A stretch of DNA of 64,000 nt from Reticulitermes lucifugus (lineage: Eukaryota > Arthropoda > Insecta > Blattodea > Rhinotermitidae). The notes under the pieces are model-generated. The model worked only from the letters and a program-made list of their open reading frames with translations, did not search any database and was not told where the DNA came from. This document shows positions 1-11,899 of this stretch, piece by piece. Within the stretch, counting starts at the first letter, position 1; each line of letters starts with the position of its first letter. Both the position numbers and the translations under genes were made by a program. Location of the stretch: positions 27,228 to 91,227 of the forward strand of contig JAKCWW010000475.1 of NCBI GenBank assembly GCA_026260175.1. Direction: 5' to 3'.

Positions 1-487
1 GTCTGTTGACAGTTATAAAACCACGTGTAACAATATTCAGAACACTTTAAAATAGTACGATGTGTACAGTTATCATTTTAAAATATAAAATGTCACGTAA
101 AAGTATAAAAACCTGTTTGTTAAAGAAACGTTGTAATCTGTCCGTGGCTTTGGCTGTTTTTTATTATTTTACGTAACTACTGGCATAGTTTCTATAATTC
201 GATGTTCATTTCTTGTGTGTTGTGTTGCGTCTGTCCTGTCCTTTCAAGGTCTAGTGTGTCATTACACACTAGACCTTGAAAGGACAGGAATACGCCGCCA
301 GTGTGGGCGGTCGGCTGAGTGGACTGCGTTATTGCGTTAAATAAGCCGACAGGAAGTGGCAATTGATGTTTACAGACCCCACATTATTATGATTATTATA
401 AAGCTTAAGTTTTCTTGTACTTCTCATTCTTGATCTTGTCACTTGGCTCTTTACAAGGCTTTCTTACTGCTCAGGCACTGTTTTCAG
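1..487 (+). other. 3' part of the intron upstream of the first visible exon
   Basis: No coding sequence is recognisable before the splice acceptor TTTTCAG that ends at 487. The stretch holds a perfect hairpin at 235-288 and otherwise unremarkable AT-rich DNA. The preceding guanylate cyclase exon, which should end in codons for a Trp-Leu-Gly-like segment, is outside the window. Confidence 0.75.
235..288. repeat. Perfect 25-bp inverted repeat (hairpin) with 4-nt loop
   Basis: Arms 235-259 and 264-288 are exact reverse complements and are separated by the loop CATT. The arm begins CCTGTCCTTTCAAGG. The flanks on each side do not pair. It lies about 200 bp upstream of an exon. It could be the core of a fold-back element, a cruciform-forming sequence, or a fold-back artefact of sequencing. 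Confidence 0.9.
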
Positions 488-654
488 GGCAGCCAATCGA
501 GGCGAAGACACACGATGACGTAACTATGCTCTTCAGCGATATCGTTGGCTTTACGTCAATATGCTCAACAGCTACGCCCATGATGGTGATCAACATGCTC
601 CAGGACCTGTACAACAAGTTCGACGCCTTCTGCGGCCAACTGGACGTGTATAAG
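488..654 (+). CDS. Gycalpha99B-like: Soluble guanylate cyclase alpha subunit, catalytic-domain exon (partial gene)
   Basis: This exon encodes the first part of the class III nucleotide cyclase domain, which makes cGMP from GTP as a heterodimer with the beta subunit in the NO-responsive soluble enzyme. The translation includes [16 protein letters not shown], the cyclase metal-binding signature; its Asp is codon 538-540. It ends in CGQLDVYK. The acceptor TTTTCAG ends at 487 and the donor GTAAGA starts at 655. The exon is 167 bp; its first two bases complete a Gly codon (phase 1) and it ends in phase 0. The open frame continues upstream to an ATG at 415, but that stretch is intronic, since homology starts at the acceptor. 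The alpha rather than beta assignment comes mainly from the next exon (GDAYCVA rather than GDKYM). The start and end of the gene lie outside the window. Confidence 0.93.
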
Positions 655-894
655 GTAAGACTGACACCAAAACACTTGTTGTTTCACGTATCAGAATGAT
701 GCCGCGCATGTAGTATTTTAAGCTTTTGCGGTAAGTAAATGCAGTAGAATCTTGATAGGCTAATAGAAATGTCGTGTTTGAGCTGCAATCTAACCTATTT
801 TGGGGACTTGTAGTGGCTCTGTCGTCAGCTTTGGATGAAATCAATCGCGATGATTCAGACAGATAACGTGACCGAGATGATGATATTGTGCAGA

Positions 895-1105
895 ACCATA
901 CCGCGACTGAGAATATTGAAACGCATTAATGAAATTGTGGATTTATAGGCGTTTGGTAGGAGTCTTCGGACCTGCACAAAAACACAAACACGTAAGAAAC
1001 ACGGATATATATTCATGCCCGAAGTGGGATTCGAACCCATTCCTCCAATTCTAGAAAGAACTTAAAAAGGTTATTCGCCGTAAACCTATCAGCAACTGAG
1101 ATCGG
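895..1105 (-). repeat. tRNA-derived SINE-like unit
   Basis: On the minus strand there is a B-box-like GGGTTCGAATCCCAC (about 1020-1034). About 60 bases upstream sits an A-box-like stretch (ATCTCAGTTGCTGATAGG), and an unrelated tail follows. The spacing suits a tRNA-derived head, but no cloverleaf forms. I see no second copy in the window, so the family is not established. Confidence 0.45.
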
Positions 1106-1149
1106 CAAATAATGTACAAATTTATTGAAGATAATTACATAAGAAGACG

Positions 1150-1265
1150 ACAACGAAATGTACAATATTATAATATATAATTTTAGGATTAAAACATTAA
1201 AACTTCACCTCCAACATGTTTCGACCTTCTTCGGGTCATTTTTAGGGAGTATACACCAATTATAT
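1150..1265 (-). repeat. Penelope-like terminal-repeat fragment with decayed hammerhead
   Basis: The minus strand of 1207-1250 reads CUCC, then CUAAAAA in place of CUGANGA, then stem II GACC/GGUC, then GAAACAUGUU, then GGAGG. This is the hammerhead layout with a damaged first core box. No inverted partner arm is recognised nearby. Confidence 0.45.
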
Positions 1266-2029
1266 ATGTATAAAATAGATTTTTTTGTAAATAAATTACG
1301 CTAAAATTAGGTTTCGATGTTGAAGCTGACTCGAAAGCTGTAGTAAAGACATGCATTAGATGAAGTGCTTCATATGAGTTGGTTTTTATAAGTGTATAAG
1401 ATTACTAGTGTTCTGGGAGGTAATATTAAAATAACAGAGAATAAGAATAATAATCATGTAAGTATACGTATAATATATAAGAGGTAAAACGATTAATGTT
1501 CATGTAATTATCAATTAATGCACCGGCATGAATAACATAAAATTTATTGAGGATACTTCGAAATGTTGCATCATTCTGTGCCCCTCCTTGGTATTTTTAG
1601 TAAAAATGCGGCAATTAAAAAGCATTTCCTTAAGAGATTTGGGGAGGAAAATAAATTTTCACTAACAAGCGACTAGAATTTCCGAACTATTGTAATCATA
1701 GTTTCTTCTTATATTTACTAAGGTACATTCCTATCTTCATACACAACTACACAACTGTAGGCCTATTCCACTCACAAAGTCGTGGCCTTCCGATCATGGT
1801 ACGAAAATTTTATCTCTAGAAAAACAAAGTAAGTCACGTACTTATTTCAGAAAAATTCTACTGGGTCACCAGCTTGTCACGATTCGACATCTTTGAAAAA
1901 TGACGAAGGTATGCTATCACTTCCATCCCTAAAACAAACATAACATCCAAGCTGGTTCCAACCAAAGTACAGTCGTTCTTCTAACAGAGTCTGTGTATAG
2001 GATAGAATTGTATTGAGTCGTGAAACAGC

Positions 2030-3180
2030 GTTGAATGGGAACTCTGAACAAAAGTGTTTATATACGATAACTTCTGACAATGTAACTCGTTGAGAAAATG
2101 TCGAAAAAGTTTCATAGAAAAGTTCCTGAAAATCCAGTGCCTTAAAAAGCAAAAACGTGTAGAACCACGGCAAATGTTTGTGCAATTGGATCATTGTTAA
2201 GAGAAAGTGAAAAAAACAAAAAAAAACCTTAACCGAAGAGGAGATTGAAGATACTACAGATCTTTACTCAAGAGAAAGTAGTTGACTTGCAGATAGATTT
2301 CCTTAACCCTCGGAACGATGGTTGGGGGAAAACATACAGATTCTCTCAAACACATGAATCTCTTTTACTGTAAGACGTAGTTTTGTTTAGTTCATAGCAA
2401 GCCTGAAGACAAATTCCTGTACAACTTTAACCACATAGAACACCACATAAAATAACCATATATCTTACACGCACAAACGGCTAATTCGCTTCAGCCCAAA
2501 GTACTTTTAATTGTAATAGATCTCTTACTGCTCACAAGCAAAGAACAGTCGGCTTTCCCCAACGAAAACCACTGCCAAGGTCAACTGTAAACTCCACAGT
2601 CACTATGTGTACATTATAAGCAAGCTATGTTAAGTGACGTATCTTGGCCCTTCAATGTAGGATATCTGGAAGTGCAGACCACGTAGCAACAAAGTGTTTT
2701 AAAGTTGCGACCCTACAAAACAACAGACGTACATAGTCTTCTGCTGCCTCCAGACTAAGAAACAAAAAAATGTATACAGCAGTTGGTTTCAGAAATCTGC
2801 TCTTAAAATGATCTTCTTGACCCAGCACGTACGTTTTATTGTGATGAAGAGTGGTTTGTGTCAAGCGAGTACGTGAACGGGCAAATCAATAGACACTGGT
2901 GCACAGAAAATTCTTATGCAGTTAACGAAGTGCCTTTGTACTTTGTGAAAGCTGGAAACTGGGTAGCAGTTGGTGTTCGAGGGATAAGAAGGCAAATTAC
3001 TCTTTTCGGAACAATAAATTTCGAACGCCATGACGATTAATTGTGACAAATTCTTTCGATCAAGTGACTGAAGATTAAAAATATGCGGGATTTTCATGCA
3101 GGACGACGAAACGGTGCGCACAGCTCGTAGTTATATTTATGGAAGACACGAAAAGGAAAAATGCATGTGATTTTATCCTC
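2030..3180 (+). pseudogene. Broken Tc1/mariner-superfamily transposase
   Basis: Short segments in different + frames follow, in order, the layout of an arthropod IS630-Tc1-mariner transposase. An N-terminal helix-turn-helix-like piece (EQKCLYTI then KFHRKVPENPVP) lies at about 2040-2140. LTEEEIED is at about 2230. A LLPP-like linker region sits at about 2690-2790. Then comes DEEWFVSSEYVNGQ followed by RHWCTENSYAVNEVPLY at about 2850-2950, and FMQDDETVRTA, matching the QDNA-x-HTA catalytic box, at about 3095. Stops and frame changes separate the pieces, so it cannot make an enzyme. Terminal inverted repeats were not identified. It resembles, but is not a copy of, the relic at 31110-31605. Confidence 0.6.
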
Positions 3181-4027
3181 ATTTCATACGAACGAGAACC
3201 TCAAAAAAAAGTTACTACGAAATAACCAGTATTCCATAAAAACTTTTACTGTGTGTCTGTTTGAAAGCAGAAAGTCGAAACTTCGACGCTACACTTTGAA
3301 CTAAGCTAAATATTATTGTAGGGGTAAAATTTTCCAACGAATATTCGGAATTTCCTTCTCTTTGCGGGAAGCTTGTAACACCATGTGGAACCTAGACTCA
3401 TGATGAAATAAACACGGTGTATATACGCTGCAAGGTATGAGCTAGGGGCTGTTAATGAAATATCATGTCGGTTCGATATGATCCGTGTTTCGCAATCCGA
3501 TTAAGCCTGGAGTAAGCCGAACTGAGTTTAAGCTAACCATCAATTACTTGCTGTTCTTGGGGGCTGTGTTGAGTAATGACACCGTGAAATCAGTCGCCGC
3601 AAATTGCATCCCACACTGCTTTACCATGACGTGTTATGTAACCCAAACAACTTACACTTCTTTTCGAGATAATTTTGGCTACTGAGACAGGATGAATTTC
3701 TCATAGCACGATAATTTTGTCAGAGCCAAACACAAAGCATCTGCGTTACTGTAGCACTATTATGTTGAATATTTTCCATTTTATGAAGTGCATTTGAAAT
3801 ATATGGAATTTTGGTATCAGAGCCAAATCCCGTAGCGTCATGCACTACGAAAAAATGAGGAGTCTTTAACGACCCATTTTCACAAAGGTTTGGAGGATTA
3901 TGTGTTCTTATTTTGCCCTACCATTTCACATATTAGATGTAGAATATGTTTGTTTGAGAAGAGAGATTTGCTCGTCAACAAAGCATCCAGAATTGCTCTG
4001 GGGCCGACTTAGTCCCCTATTAAATGC

Positions 4028-4170
4028 GTGCTCATGTTTTATTCCCCGGGCCTAAAGCTGCTGGAACGTGAACCGGATCTCTCTTTCCCATCCAGTGTCA
4101 AGGTTAAGAATGAATGGAGCTCTGCCTCCACTCCCTCATATATGTCTTCAGGATGTGAACATGCTCGGCT
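4028..4170 (+). repeat. SINE family B, 3' (non-tRNA) part
   Basis: It matches the body shared by the copies at 49953, 60090 and 62125: a segment ending in GTCAAGGTTAAGAATGAATGG, then GCTCTGCCTCCACTCCCTCATATATG. The tRNA-like head is absent. Confidence 0.6.
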
Positions 4171-5014
4171 TTATTTTATATTTATTTGTTTATTATTGAT
4201 TTATTATTTAACCAGAAATTTCAGTAGTGCAGAAAATGTAGAATCTTATAACAGGACAATCAGTGAAAAGTGAAATGAACGGAAGTGGAAGTACACGATC
4301 TTGGCTACGTCTTGAGGTGTTATCACAGCATTTACCTGGGAAACTGAGGGAAACCGCTAAAACCTCAATAAGATTAGATGGTCCCAGGTCCGAGATTAGA
4401 AATTGGGACCTCCCATGTACTGGTCCCTCGGACGTGACATTCTGTAAAGTTGGATATAAACTACACAATAGAAACTAGGCCTAACTGCAAGCAGTTGTTC
4501 CCACCTGTAGATCAAATTTAAGTGCAGTTACAAGGAATTTTTTCCTCCCATGGTAGCAGGAAATGAAGCCAGCATGTTCTTGTCTGCCTTGCTAGGAAAT
4601 ATATTATAGGATTTTTGTTGAAGTTTTAATAGGAATTAATTCCAAATGTTTTATAGATTCAGCCATCATTTTGTGCTGCTTCTCACTATGTGATCCCCCC
4701 TTTTGGTAAGTAAGAATTTACGGATATTGAACTGGAAAAACAAATGTTTAGACTCGTATCGAATTACAACAGCTCATTTCCAGTGATTCCACAATAATTA
4801 GATTTAAAGCCGATTTCCAAGGCAGTTGTACATCCTTTTCGACTTTAGTAATTCTGGTTCATTGGACTGAGGAATATTACGAATTTTTTGCACTGCACGT
4901 GCCACATGAACATTATACAAAATAGATACATGTCATCCCGCATCACCATCAATATCGTGCGTTCAAATTCATCGCTAAAAAATTGCTACTGTTATGAAGA
5001 AACGATTTTCAGGG
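4171..5014. other. No gene recognised
   Basis: AT-rich sequence with short open frames only. I see no conserved domain, RNA gene or clear repeat structure here. Confidence 0.5.
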
Positions 5015-5270
5015 GATGACATTGAGCTCTTCTGGGATATTACGCAGCCCTGAGTTGTAGTTCTGTACCGACGTTTCGGGAAAACCTATCGGTCCTATCT
5101 TCAAGAATCAAGTAGTCGAAGAAGAGTTCTTGGACTTGTACTTCTTGACCCTTGAATATGGGATCGATAGGTTGCCCCGAAACATCGGTACAGAACTACC
5201 ACTCAAAGCTGCGTAATACCCTAGAAGAGCACAGATCTCTACATCGCGGTAAAAACCTGAAATCACACAT
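5015..5270. mobile_element. Fold-back element, family F, copy 1
   Basis: Left arm (about 5030-5125) and right arm (about 5130-5262) are imperfect inverted repeats. Both carry CTCTTCTGGGATATTACGCAG or its complement at the outer end and GTACCGACGTTTCGGG or its complement towards the centre. The minus strand of the left arm and the plus strand of the right arm each read GGGA/UCCC-type stem II followed by CCGAAAC, resembling a decayed hammerhead core. It has no coding capacity. Confidence 0.7.
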
Positions 5271-5699
5271 AAGCTTCAGGGGAATTGCATTTAATACCAA
5301 TTCCAGAAAATGTTGGATAAGAATCATTGTTGAACAAATTTCTTGTCTATCCTTTGTCACACATTATGAATCCTTGTTTTTTTTCTCATGGTGTTTTAAA
5401 TTACCTCTTGGAACCCGAGCTGTTGAACTTCTGAAAATCAACGGTACCCAGACAGAGTATTTATATCGTGGCTCCAATGCAACATTGTATGTTGGCTGAT
5501 GATATCATATGATTCGTTTCGTGTTTTCCAGAAAAGCCATTTTTATTCATGAGGATAAAACTAAACATACCCAATACTAGTTTGTGTCCCATATTGCAGT
5601 AAGTTCAAATTTTTATCCGTAAAACATATCTTGTAATGTATGATGCAAGGAAAACGTAAAACAAAAACAGAACCAATAACAGCATTGAACCGTGTTTCG

Positions 5700-5890
5700 T
5701 GCTTTTACATCAGATTGTGAAAACTGGGCTTAGTACTTTCACCATGATCCTTTTTTTGTCTGTCTACCGCATGTAATAACTCGAGAAGTGGCTGAATGTA
5801 TTTTCACTAAATTTGATATTTTGGAGCTTCACTAAAACACGTTGACATGTCGTAAAATTTATGTTACGAATAACACTGTCGGTAATGTTA
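5700..5890 (+). repeat. Interspersed repeat family U (TCTGTCTGTCCGTC group), diverged copy
   Basis: It shares the order 'CTGTCTGTC - ACTGG/GTGG - TTTTCACTAAATTTGATATT - TTCACTAAAAC' with better copies at 6510, 11900, 22350 and 35735. The family type is unknown. Confidence 0.4.
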
Positions 5891-6068
5891 CGCTAAGATC
5901 TTCATACGTTTCTGGGTGCATCTGAAGCGTAAATCATAAGAAACTCTTCATTTTACCAAAAAATATTTCAAAAGAATTTGGCAGACAATAATGATAAAAA
6001 TTACATTAATCTGTCGAATATAATTAAATAAAAGGAACTGTTCAAGTCTGTGGCACTAAGAGCGAATG

Positions 6069-6470
6069 GGCCTTCTTCTTCTTCTTCTTCTTCTTGTCAG
6101 GCCATGGCCTCCCCGATCTCCTTCCTCCAACCTTCTATCTTCCAGTTCCGCATCTGGAGCAGATCTATGGCGTCTCTCCAAACAGCATCTTTTTATCTAC
6201 CTGTACATTTTTCCATGGACCTTCTTCCTCCCAAACATCCTACCATCACTTCTTTATAGATATGAAAATAATCCATCCTTATAATGTGGCCAGCCCGTTG
6301 TTTTATTTTCAGTTCTGCATTCATCATGCACTTTATAAATCTCTTAATTTTATCTAATTCTTCAAACACCTTTGACCTGCGTTGTCCCGAATATTTATCT
6401 GAGGATTTCTTTGAAAAGACAGCGAAAGGGTTAGTATGCCTTTTGTTACGTAATGTGTAAATTTCCAAAT
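6069..6470 (-). pseudogene. RTE-like LINE 3' end with GAA microsatellite tail
   Basis: The minus-strand translation contains AGHIIRMDYFHIYKEVMVG and, further on, DAVWRDAIDLLQMRNWKIEG then WRKEIGEAM. This matches the region after the reverse-transcriptase domain in RTE-clade LINEs (GHV-x-RM, RW-x-D, W-R motifs). The frame is interrupted between these pieces. Immediately after the C-terminus comes a (GAA)n run at 6069-6093, a microsatellite tail typical of RTE elements. The piece is strongly 5'-truncated. It belongs to a different family from the other RTE fragments in the window. Confidence 0.6.
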
Positions 6471-6509
6471 TTATTGTAATTTATTGCTTCCAGAAGGAGG
6501 TGGTGTTTT

Positions 6510-6790
6510 TGATGTTTGTTTTTAAACGCCTTCGGAAAATTACGAAAATCGACTATTAGCTTCGTCATGTCTGTCTGTCCGTCCCTCCGCATGGAGCAAC
6601 TCGGCTCCCACTGGAAGGATTTTCATGAAATTTAATATTTGAATACTTTTTTCGAAAATCCTTTCAGAAAATTCAAGTTTCACTAAAATCTGACAAGAAC
6701 AATGGGTGTTTTACATGAGACCTATGTACATTTATGGCAGTATTTCACTGATTTCTTGGAATGAGAAATATTCCAGATGAAAGTGGTAGA
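6510..6790 (+). repeat. Interspersed repeat family U, best copy
   Basis: It contains TTCGTCATGTCTGTCTGTCC, then CCCACTGGAAGGATTTTCATG, AAATTTAATATTTGAATA and a distal AATGGGTGTTTTACATGAGA segment. The order is repeated at 11900-12140 and 35735-35960. No coding potential or terminal repeat is seen. Confidence 0.55.
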
Positions 6791-7779
6791 GAAAATCAAA
6801 ACACATATTTCGTGTTCAAAAATGATTTTCCTAATATCGTGCCGTTTATAAAATAATGTGGAAAAATATAGTAGAGCCAGACGGGCCACAAATTACAATA
6901 TAATATAGTATAATATAACGTATAATTAAGGCTACAAACACACACTCAGAATATGTAATACTTATAGCTTTTCCACGGCAAAATAGGTTACGCGAACGCG
7001 CCTCAATGTTACGTTTATACGTACATTGCCTGTCTTATGTCTGCATGTAATGCAGAAATAAAGATCAATGGTGGAAATGTACAAAGTAATTACCATTGAT
7101 ATATTCCCAGATGGCAAACAGATGCTAGGTTCATAGTGCATATTGTTTGGCAATATCGGTATGTTAAACATTGGAATTATTCCACAGCATAGCTTACGCG
7201 GGAAGTCAGTGTTATAATTCTTGATTTGCATAATACATTCCACCATTCGTACCGTACGTACTTATTCTGGAAATACGTGGGTTTTGCTCTGATATTGGTT
7301 TGTTCAGCGTAGCCTGCACAACTCGCAAGAGGCCTCCAACTAGCGTGAAGTTCTGCTATAATCTAACAGCAAAACAACTGATGAATTTATTCGTGTGCAG
7401 TGGCGTATGTTTGAAATCGTGTTACAAACATTTCGGACGCACTGAAATGGACCAGGATGTCTCTTCCTCTCTGTATATCTCTCTCTTGTCCCCATTGCCT
7501 CTGTTCACTCATGCAGCCGTATCTTGTAATTTCTCTGTCTGTTTTCTCACCCTTCTTGAAGCAACTCAAACGTACTCCATGGGGCATAACACTTCTTTAA
7601 GAATTAGTAATTTCAGAGACAATAAAGAAATTCTCCGCCTTTTATGAAAACCCGGTAGTTCATTACAGTGTCAAAGAACCTGCCTTTGGTCCGAACCGTG
7701 AATCAGATTAATCTAGTCTTCATTCTATTTCTGTTAAGGTCATTTTAATATGCGCCTCCTTTCAGTGTCCATTAACGTG

Positions 7780-7905
7780 GATAGCTCAATGAGTATAGTA
7801 ACTAGGCTACCAGCTGGAAGTCAGAGGATTGGGCGTTCAATTACAGGTAGGGGTTAGAAATACTTGTCTTCACCGAATCGCCCAGACTGGCCCTTGGAAC
7901 CATAC
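7780..7905 (+). repeat. tRNA-derived SINE-like unit
   Basis: GTGGATAGCTCAATGAGTAT resembles an A box and GGGCGTTCAATTACAGG, about 55 bases later, a degraded B box. A unit of SINE family B begins downstream. Only a single copy is visible. Confidence 0.4.
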
Positions 7906-8044
7906 ACCCTCCTATTTATTGCGAACGTGGGGCTCTTTACTCGCGAGTAAAGTCTAATGCACAATATCATGCCGTGCCTATGCCGTGCCGTTCTAATTCA
8001 CACATGCCGTCCTGCGCGCCTGCCGTGCCCCGACCGAAGGCGGC

Positions 8045-8365
8045 CGGTACGTGAAAGTGACCACTCACCTGTTCTATTACCGAGGTTAATAATCAATGGA
8101 GGTGTACCTCCACTCCCGCGTATGCCTTTATGGCGGGCACAGGACAACTTTACTGAGCGAAGCGGGCAGACAATCTGAGCCCTACCAAGTCTCGTATTCA
8201 AAAGTAGCTGGAAGTCTTTCCCCGGAAGTAAAGCGACCGGGCCATAAAGCTGACCACTCAACTTCATCAAATGCTGATGTAAGAATGAGTGGAGCTAACA
8301 TCCATCCCCATTTCTTTGCATGGCGTGGTGCTTCGTTACGATCAGGGACATTAACACTTAGCATG
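8045..8365 (+). repeat. Two head-to-tail SINE family B 3' parts
   Basis: The first part (about 8045-8150) and second part (about 8205-8340) both read GACCACTCA, then a (T)AAGAATGAGTGGAGCT-like segment, then CCACTCCC-like sequence and a TATGGCG-type end. The first is missing its tRNA head; between them is a short unrelated spacer. Confidence 0.55.
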
Positions 8366-9895
8366 CACATTCCTCGTACGTGATCTCTTCTATTTACGTT
8401 TTTCTTTCGAAAGTTTGTACGCTGTGACCTTTCACGTTGAAAAAAAATTCAGGTATTTTGTTATCTTATATTACAGTATCGCTGAATGTTCGTTATAATA
8501 ATATAGACTATAGAGGATTGCATTTCTTGATCTTGTAAATATCTAACTCCTAACCAGATAACTTGTGAAAGTATTTTGCTCCAGAAACCCTCACCAAAAG
8601 AGTTATATAACAGAAGTCATAATAATAGAGGATGATGTACTGAAACCGATAAATTTTGTAAACTTAATACAGTAGTTTTCCATAATTCTGTCTACATCGG
8701 TAGGTCCTTAATATAAGTCAGTCCACTTTACTGTGAAAACACAAGACACGGAAATCAGCCCTCTCGCTTCTACAAGGGTCTCTGTGTCGATTCCAAACTC
8801 TGTTTTTCCTTCCTGGAATTGATCCTGCGTACCCAGGTTCCTATAAACAGATGCTAATGAAGTTGTTTTAAAAGTGCCCACGTGTGCTTACTTACCTGTA
8901 CTTTGCAAAGTCATCATGTACACCCACTTTTTCTTTCGATGCTCTAAACAGCATCCAGGTTACACAAGGTCATTACAGGAACTAAGAAACGACGAGGAGC
9001 GTAGGAGAATTAAGTAATTGGAAATTGAACTATTTTCAACAAAGAGTTCAAGAAAATGTGTTTGGGGTCATTTGTCCTGTAACGGTTGGTATTACTTGCG
9101 TTGGGTCGCACTGGAATAATGTGGCATCGTTCTGTCAGATTCGTTTTTGGTAATTTGATCGACTAGATAGATAGTTGGCTAGACACGTGACCCTTGTGGC
9201 CTAATTGTTACTGTAGTCTATATATAACACCAGATTAACGCTAAAAACTCTGCGTTTTGCCGATACGATATATTTACCTCTTGATTCTTAAAATAAACGG
9301 CGATTATTTTGCTATACAGCTTTCACGAATTGATATTTGTAATGGTAGCCCACTGTGTTCTCTGTGAGTTACGAAATGGATCTTTATAAACATTATATAT
9401 TAATTTCAGTTTTCAGAGCATTAGTTAGGTAGTCTGGTATTTGGTTGGTTAGGTTTTAAATTTTTACGCTCGTAGCCACAAGAGACAAACTCATTTCTTT
9501 CTTCTCCCTTTAATTTCGCATCTACTGTCGAGGAAATCTTTTGAGAAATCTCGTAGCAATTTCGCGTCAGCACGACAGTAAAGGAGCTGTCTTTATTCTC
9601 TCAAAGGAAATAACCCCTCTGAAAAAGTTTGTTTCGTACCTTCGCCGTGAATACCCAATTGTGTGCAATTTAAAGTCTAATTGTTAGAGAGAGTGCCATT
9701 ACAGTTAGTTTTAAATCTCTCGTTTGTCGTTAATTTCCGCATCTTTTTATCACCGGAATGATAGAATTACTTACCTTTTGTCCGTATCTGAAAGCAATTC
9801 ATGAAGCTGGTTTTAAAGTTTGGAGAAGTGAACAGTGTATTTGAACTTTCTGAAATGTAGAAAACGTTTTTACATACTGAATGTATTTCATAAAT
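8366..9895. other. No gene recognised
   Basis: AT-rich DNA with no open frame that resembles a known protein, no RNA gene and no repeat structure I can support. Confidence 0.5.
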
Positions 9896-9908
9896 GTGTA
9901 GGTAGGTA

Positions 9909-10197
9909 AAGAAGCAAAGGTAAAGCTGGTCCTTAGGGTTCCAGGAGGTTCAGGCTCCCAGATTTCTAGACAATCGGCACATGAAGGTGCTAAGGCTGTC
10001 AGCCCTACGCACCAGCCGCCTTTACCCGTCAGAAAATATTCCTGGTACTCATTTTTGTTAGAGGCTAATTCGACCCCAGGGCCATAGTGCGACCGGAAGG
10101 ATTATGTCAATGAAAAATTTCAATGACACCATTGGGAATCGAACCCGCGAACTGCCGGCTTGTAAAGCAGTGCCTCAACCAACTGCGCCACCGCTTA
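9909..10197 (-). repeat. SINE family A, full length with target-site duplication
   Basis: The minus strand starts with a tRNA-like head (GGTGGCGCAGTTGGTTGAGG as A box, CGCGGGTTCGATTCCCAATG as B box). A body follows (ATTGACATAATCCTTCCGG, GGGGTCGAATTAGCCTCTAAC, GTAAAGGCGGCTGGTG). It is flanked by a perfect 12-bp duplication TGTAGGTAGGTA at 9897-9908 and 10198-10209. Other copies in the window are at 39920, 45884 and 52852. Confidence 0.85.
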
Positions 10198-10211
10198 TGT
10201 AGGTAGGTATA

Positions 10212-10313
10212 GTGAAGCGGGCGAAGCGTAAAGTTGCCACTCATCTTCTATTGCCAAGTTTAAGAATGACTGGAGCTATACCACTCCCCATATATATATA
10301 TATATATATATAT
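10212..10313 (+). repeat. SINE family B 3' fragment ending in a TA microsatellite
   Basis: GAAGCGGGCGAAGCGTAAAG then AAGTTTAAGAATGACTGGAG corresponds to the distal SINE B body. A (TA)n run at 10290-10313 follows. Confidence 0.55.
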
Positions 10314-10784
10314 CTTTTTACAGCATGCTAGAGAACTTATACGTACATCCACACATACAGAAGAGATCCCTTATCAACAACTCTGTCCCACGGTTGACAT
10401 GTCCGTATGATGTTTGTTGTAAACTCATAATGCTGCCCTGGAACAAAATTAATTGACTAATCTGCATCAAGGTCAAAACCTATTCTAAAATTACAACCTC
10501 ATTAAATTAAATTAAATTATCTTCGTTTTATACCAGAATTGATTACTTTAATTTGTAAATGCAAGCTCTTACTCGCAAATTTCTCGTCCACAATCAAAGC
10601 CTTTCTAAAGGTAAATGCCTTAAGAAACACGTGACTTGTTTACATAGAGCTATCGCGCTCATTGTTCAAGCGTTGCTACGTTTTTCGTACTAGTACAACG
10701 TGCTTTATTCATTTCGCGGCAATTTGTTTTGCTTCTCTTTACGTATTTTGATCTAGAAAATTAAACGTGTACAAACTGAGACCG

Positions 10785-11030
10785 ACGCTCTTCTGGAATA
10801 TTACGTAGCGTTGAGTGGCAGTTCTGTATCGACGTTTCGGGACAACCTATCTTCCCATCTTCTCCAAGTCCAAGAAGACTTCTTGGACTTGGATTTCTTG
10901 ACCCTTGAATATGGGACCGATAAGTTGTCCCGAAACTTCGGTACAGAATTACCACTCGACGCTGCGTAATATCCCAGAAGAGCGCAGATCTCATCTACAT
11001 ACCGGCGGAAGCCTGAAATCACGCATGTAT
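10785..11030. mobile_element. Fold-back element, family F, copy 2 (best preserved)
   Basis: Arms at about 10788-10880 and 10884-11000 are inverted repeats of each other. They share GCTCTTCTGGAATATTACG / its complement, CAGTTCTGTATCGACGTTTC and the tail CCGGCGGAAGCCTGAAATCA. The centre contains a short TCCAAGTCCAAGAAG / CTTCTTGGACTTGGA palindrome. Each arm carries GGGA...GUCCCGAAAC next to a GUC/UUC-GGUAC stretch, a hammerhead-like arrangement whose first box has decayed. Confidence 0.75.
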
Positions 11031-11899
11031 AAACTGAGCAACCGAGTTTTGTGGCCTGAACTTTGTACAGCCTTTTATTAACAATATGACTTCTGTTTCG
11101 TGTAGTGACCCCTTGTTTATATAGACATCACTGCCAACGTTCAAAGCGCAGTCATCACCGATGGCTCCTGCCGATTACTACAGAGTGACTTAACAGCAGG
11201 AATATGTGACACAGACCACATTGCTCTTACACACAACATAACACCACGCTGGAACATAATCCAAGTTAAACTTAGCAACATTGTGTTAGGCATTACTGGG
11301 TTAGGAGTTGTCTGATTAATTTTCCCCTTCCCGAGTAGTGGTCATAATTTATAGAATAACTGAAAATGATATCACAAGCTGTTCGTGTTGGAAGTATCGC
11401 GATTGGGTCAGCTATCAAGGTTAGCCATATCACATTCGGAGGAAAAATATGAAATTCCTCGTATTGTGTAAGTCTGTACTGAAGATGTGGCCTACAACAG
11501 CCGTAAACTATCTGAAGTGGAAACCCGCACTGCGAAATGAAATGCGATTCCTCTAAAAAAAATTCAGAATTGTGCAACAAATCGTTAAACGTTAAACCAT
11601 TCTCCGTCCCTTGATAACCCGGAACTTTGTGCTTGTTACCAGAGCTAAGTATGGTCACTGTCTTCCTTTTTATGATTGTTATTTAAGCACGCATCAAATA
11701 ATAAGCTTACTTATCGCCGGTGATAGATGAATGAATGAAGATAGGGCACTAGTGGGATTATCATGATAGAGAAACCTGGAATACTCGGAGAAATTCTTGG
11801 CCCAGAGTCAATTTGTCACGAGATCTGACTTTGGATTGAAGCAGCTTCTCCGTTGTAAGCGCCCGGCGACTAAATCCTGAGCCTGGTAAGACCGTCAGG

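Noticed and set aside
415-699. The 94-codon open frame starting at ATG 415 as a complete small gene
   Set aside because: Homology to guanylate cyclase covers only 488-654 and is bounded by a good acceptor and donor. The residues before and after are intron read-through.
7300-7647. The 115-codon open frame
   Set aside because: No recognisable domain; composition and codon use match the AT-rich background.
11293-11658. The 121-codon minus-strand frame
   Set aside because: No similarity to a known protein that I can recognise, no splice-site context and no repeat support.
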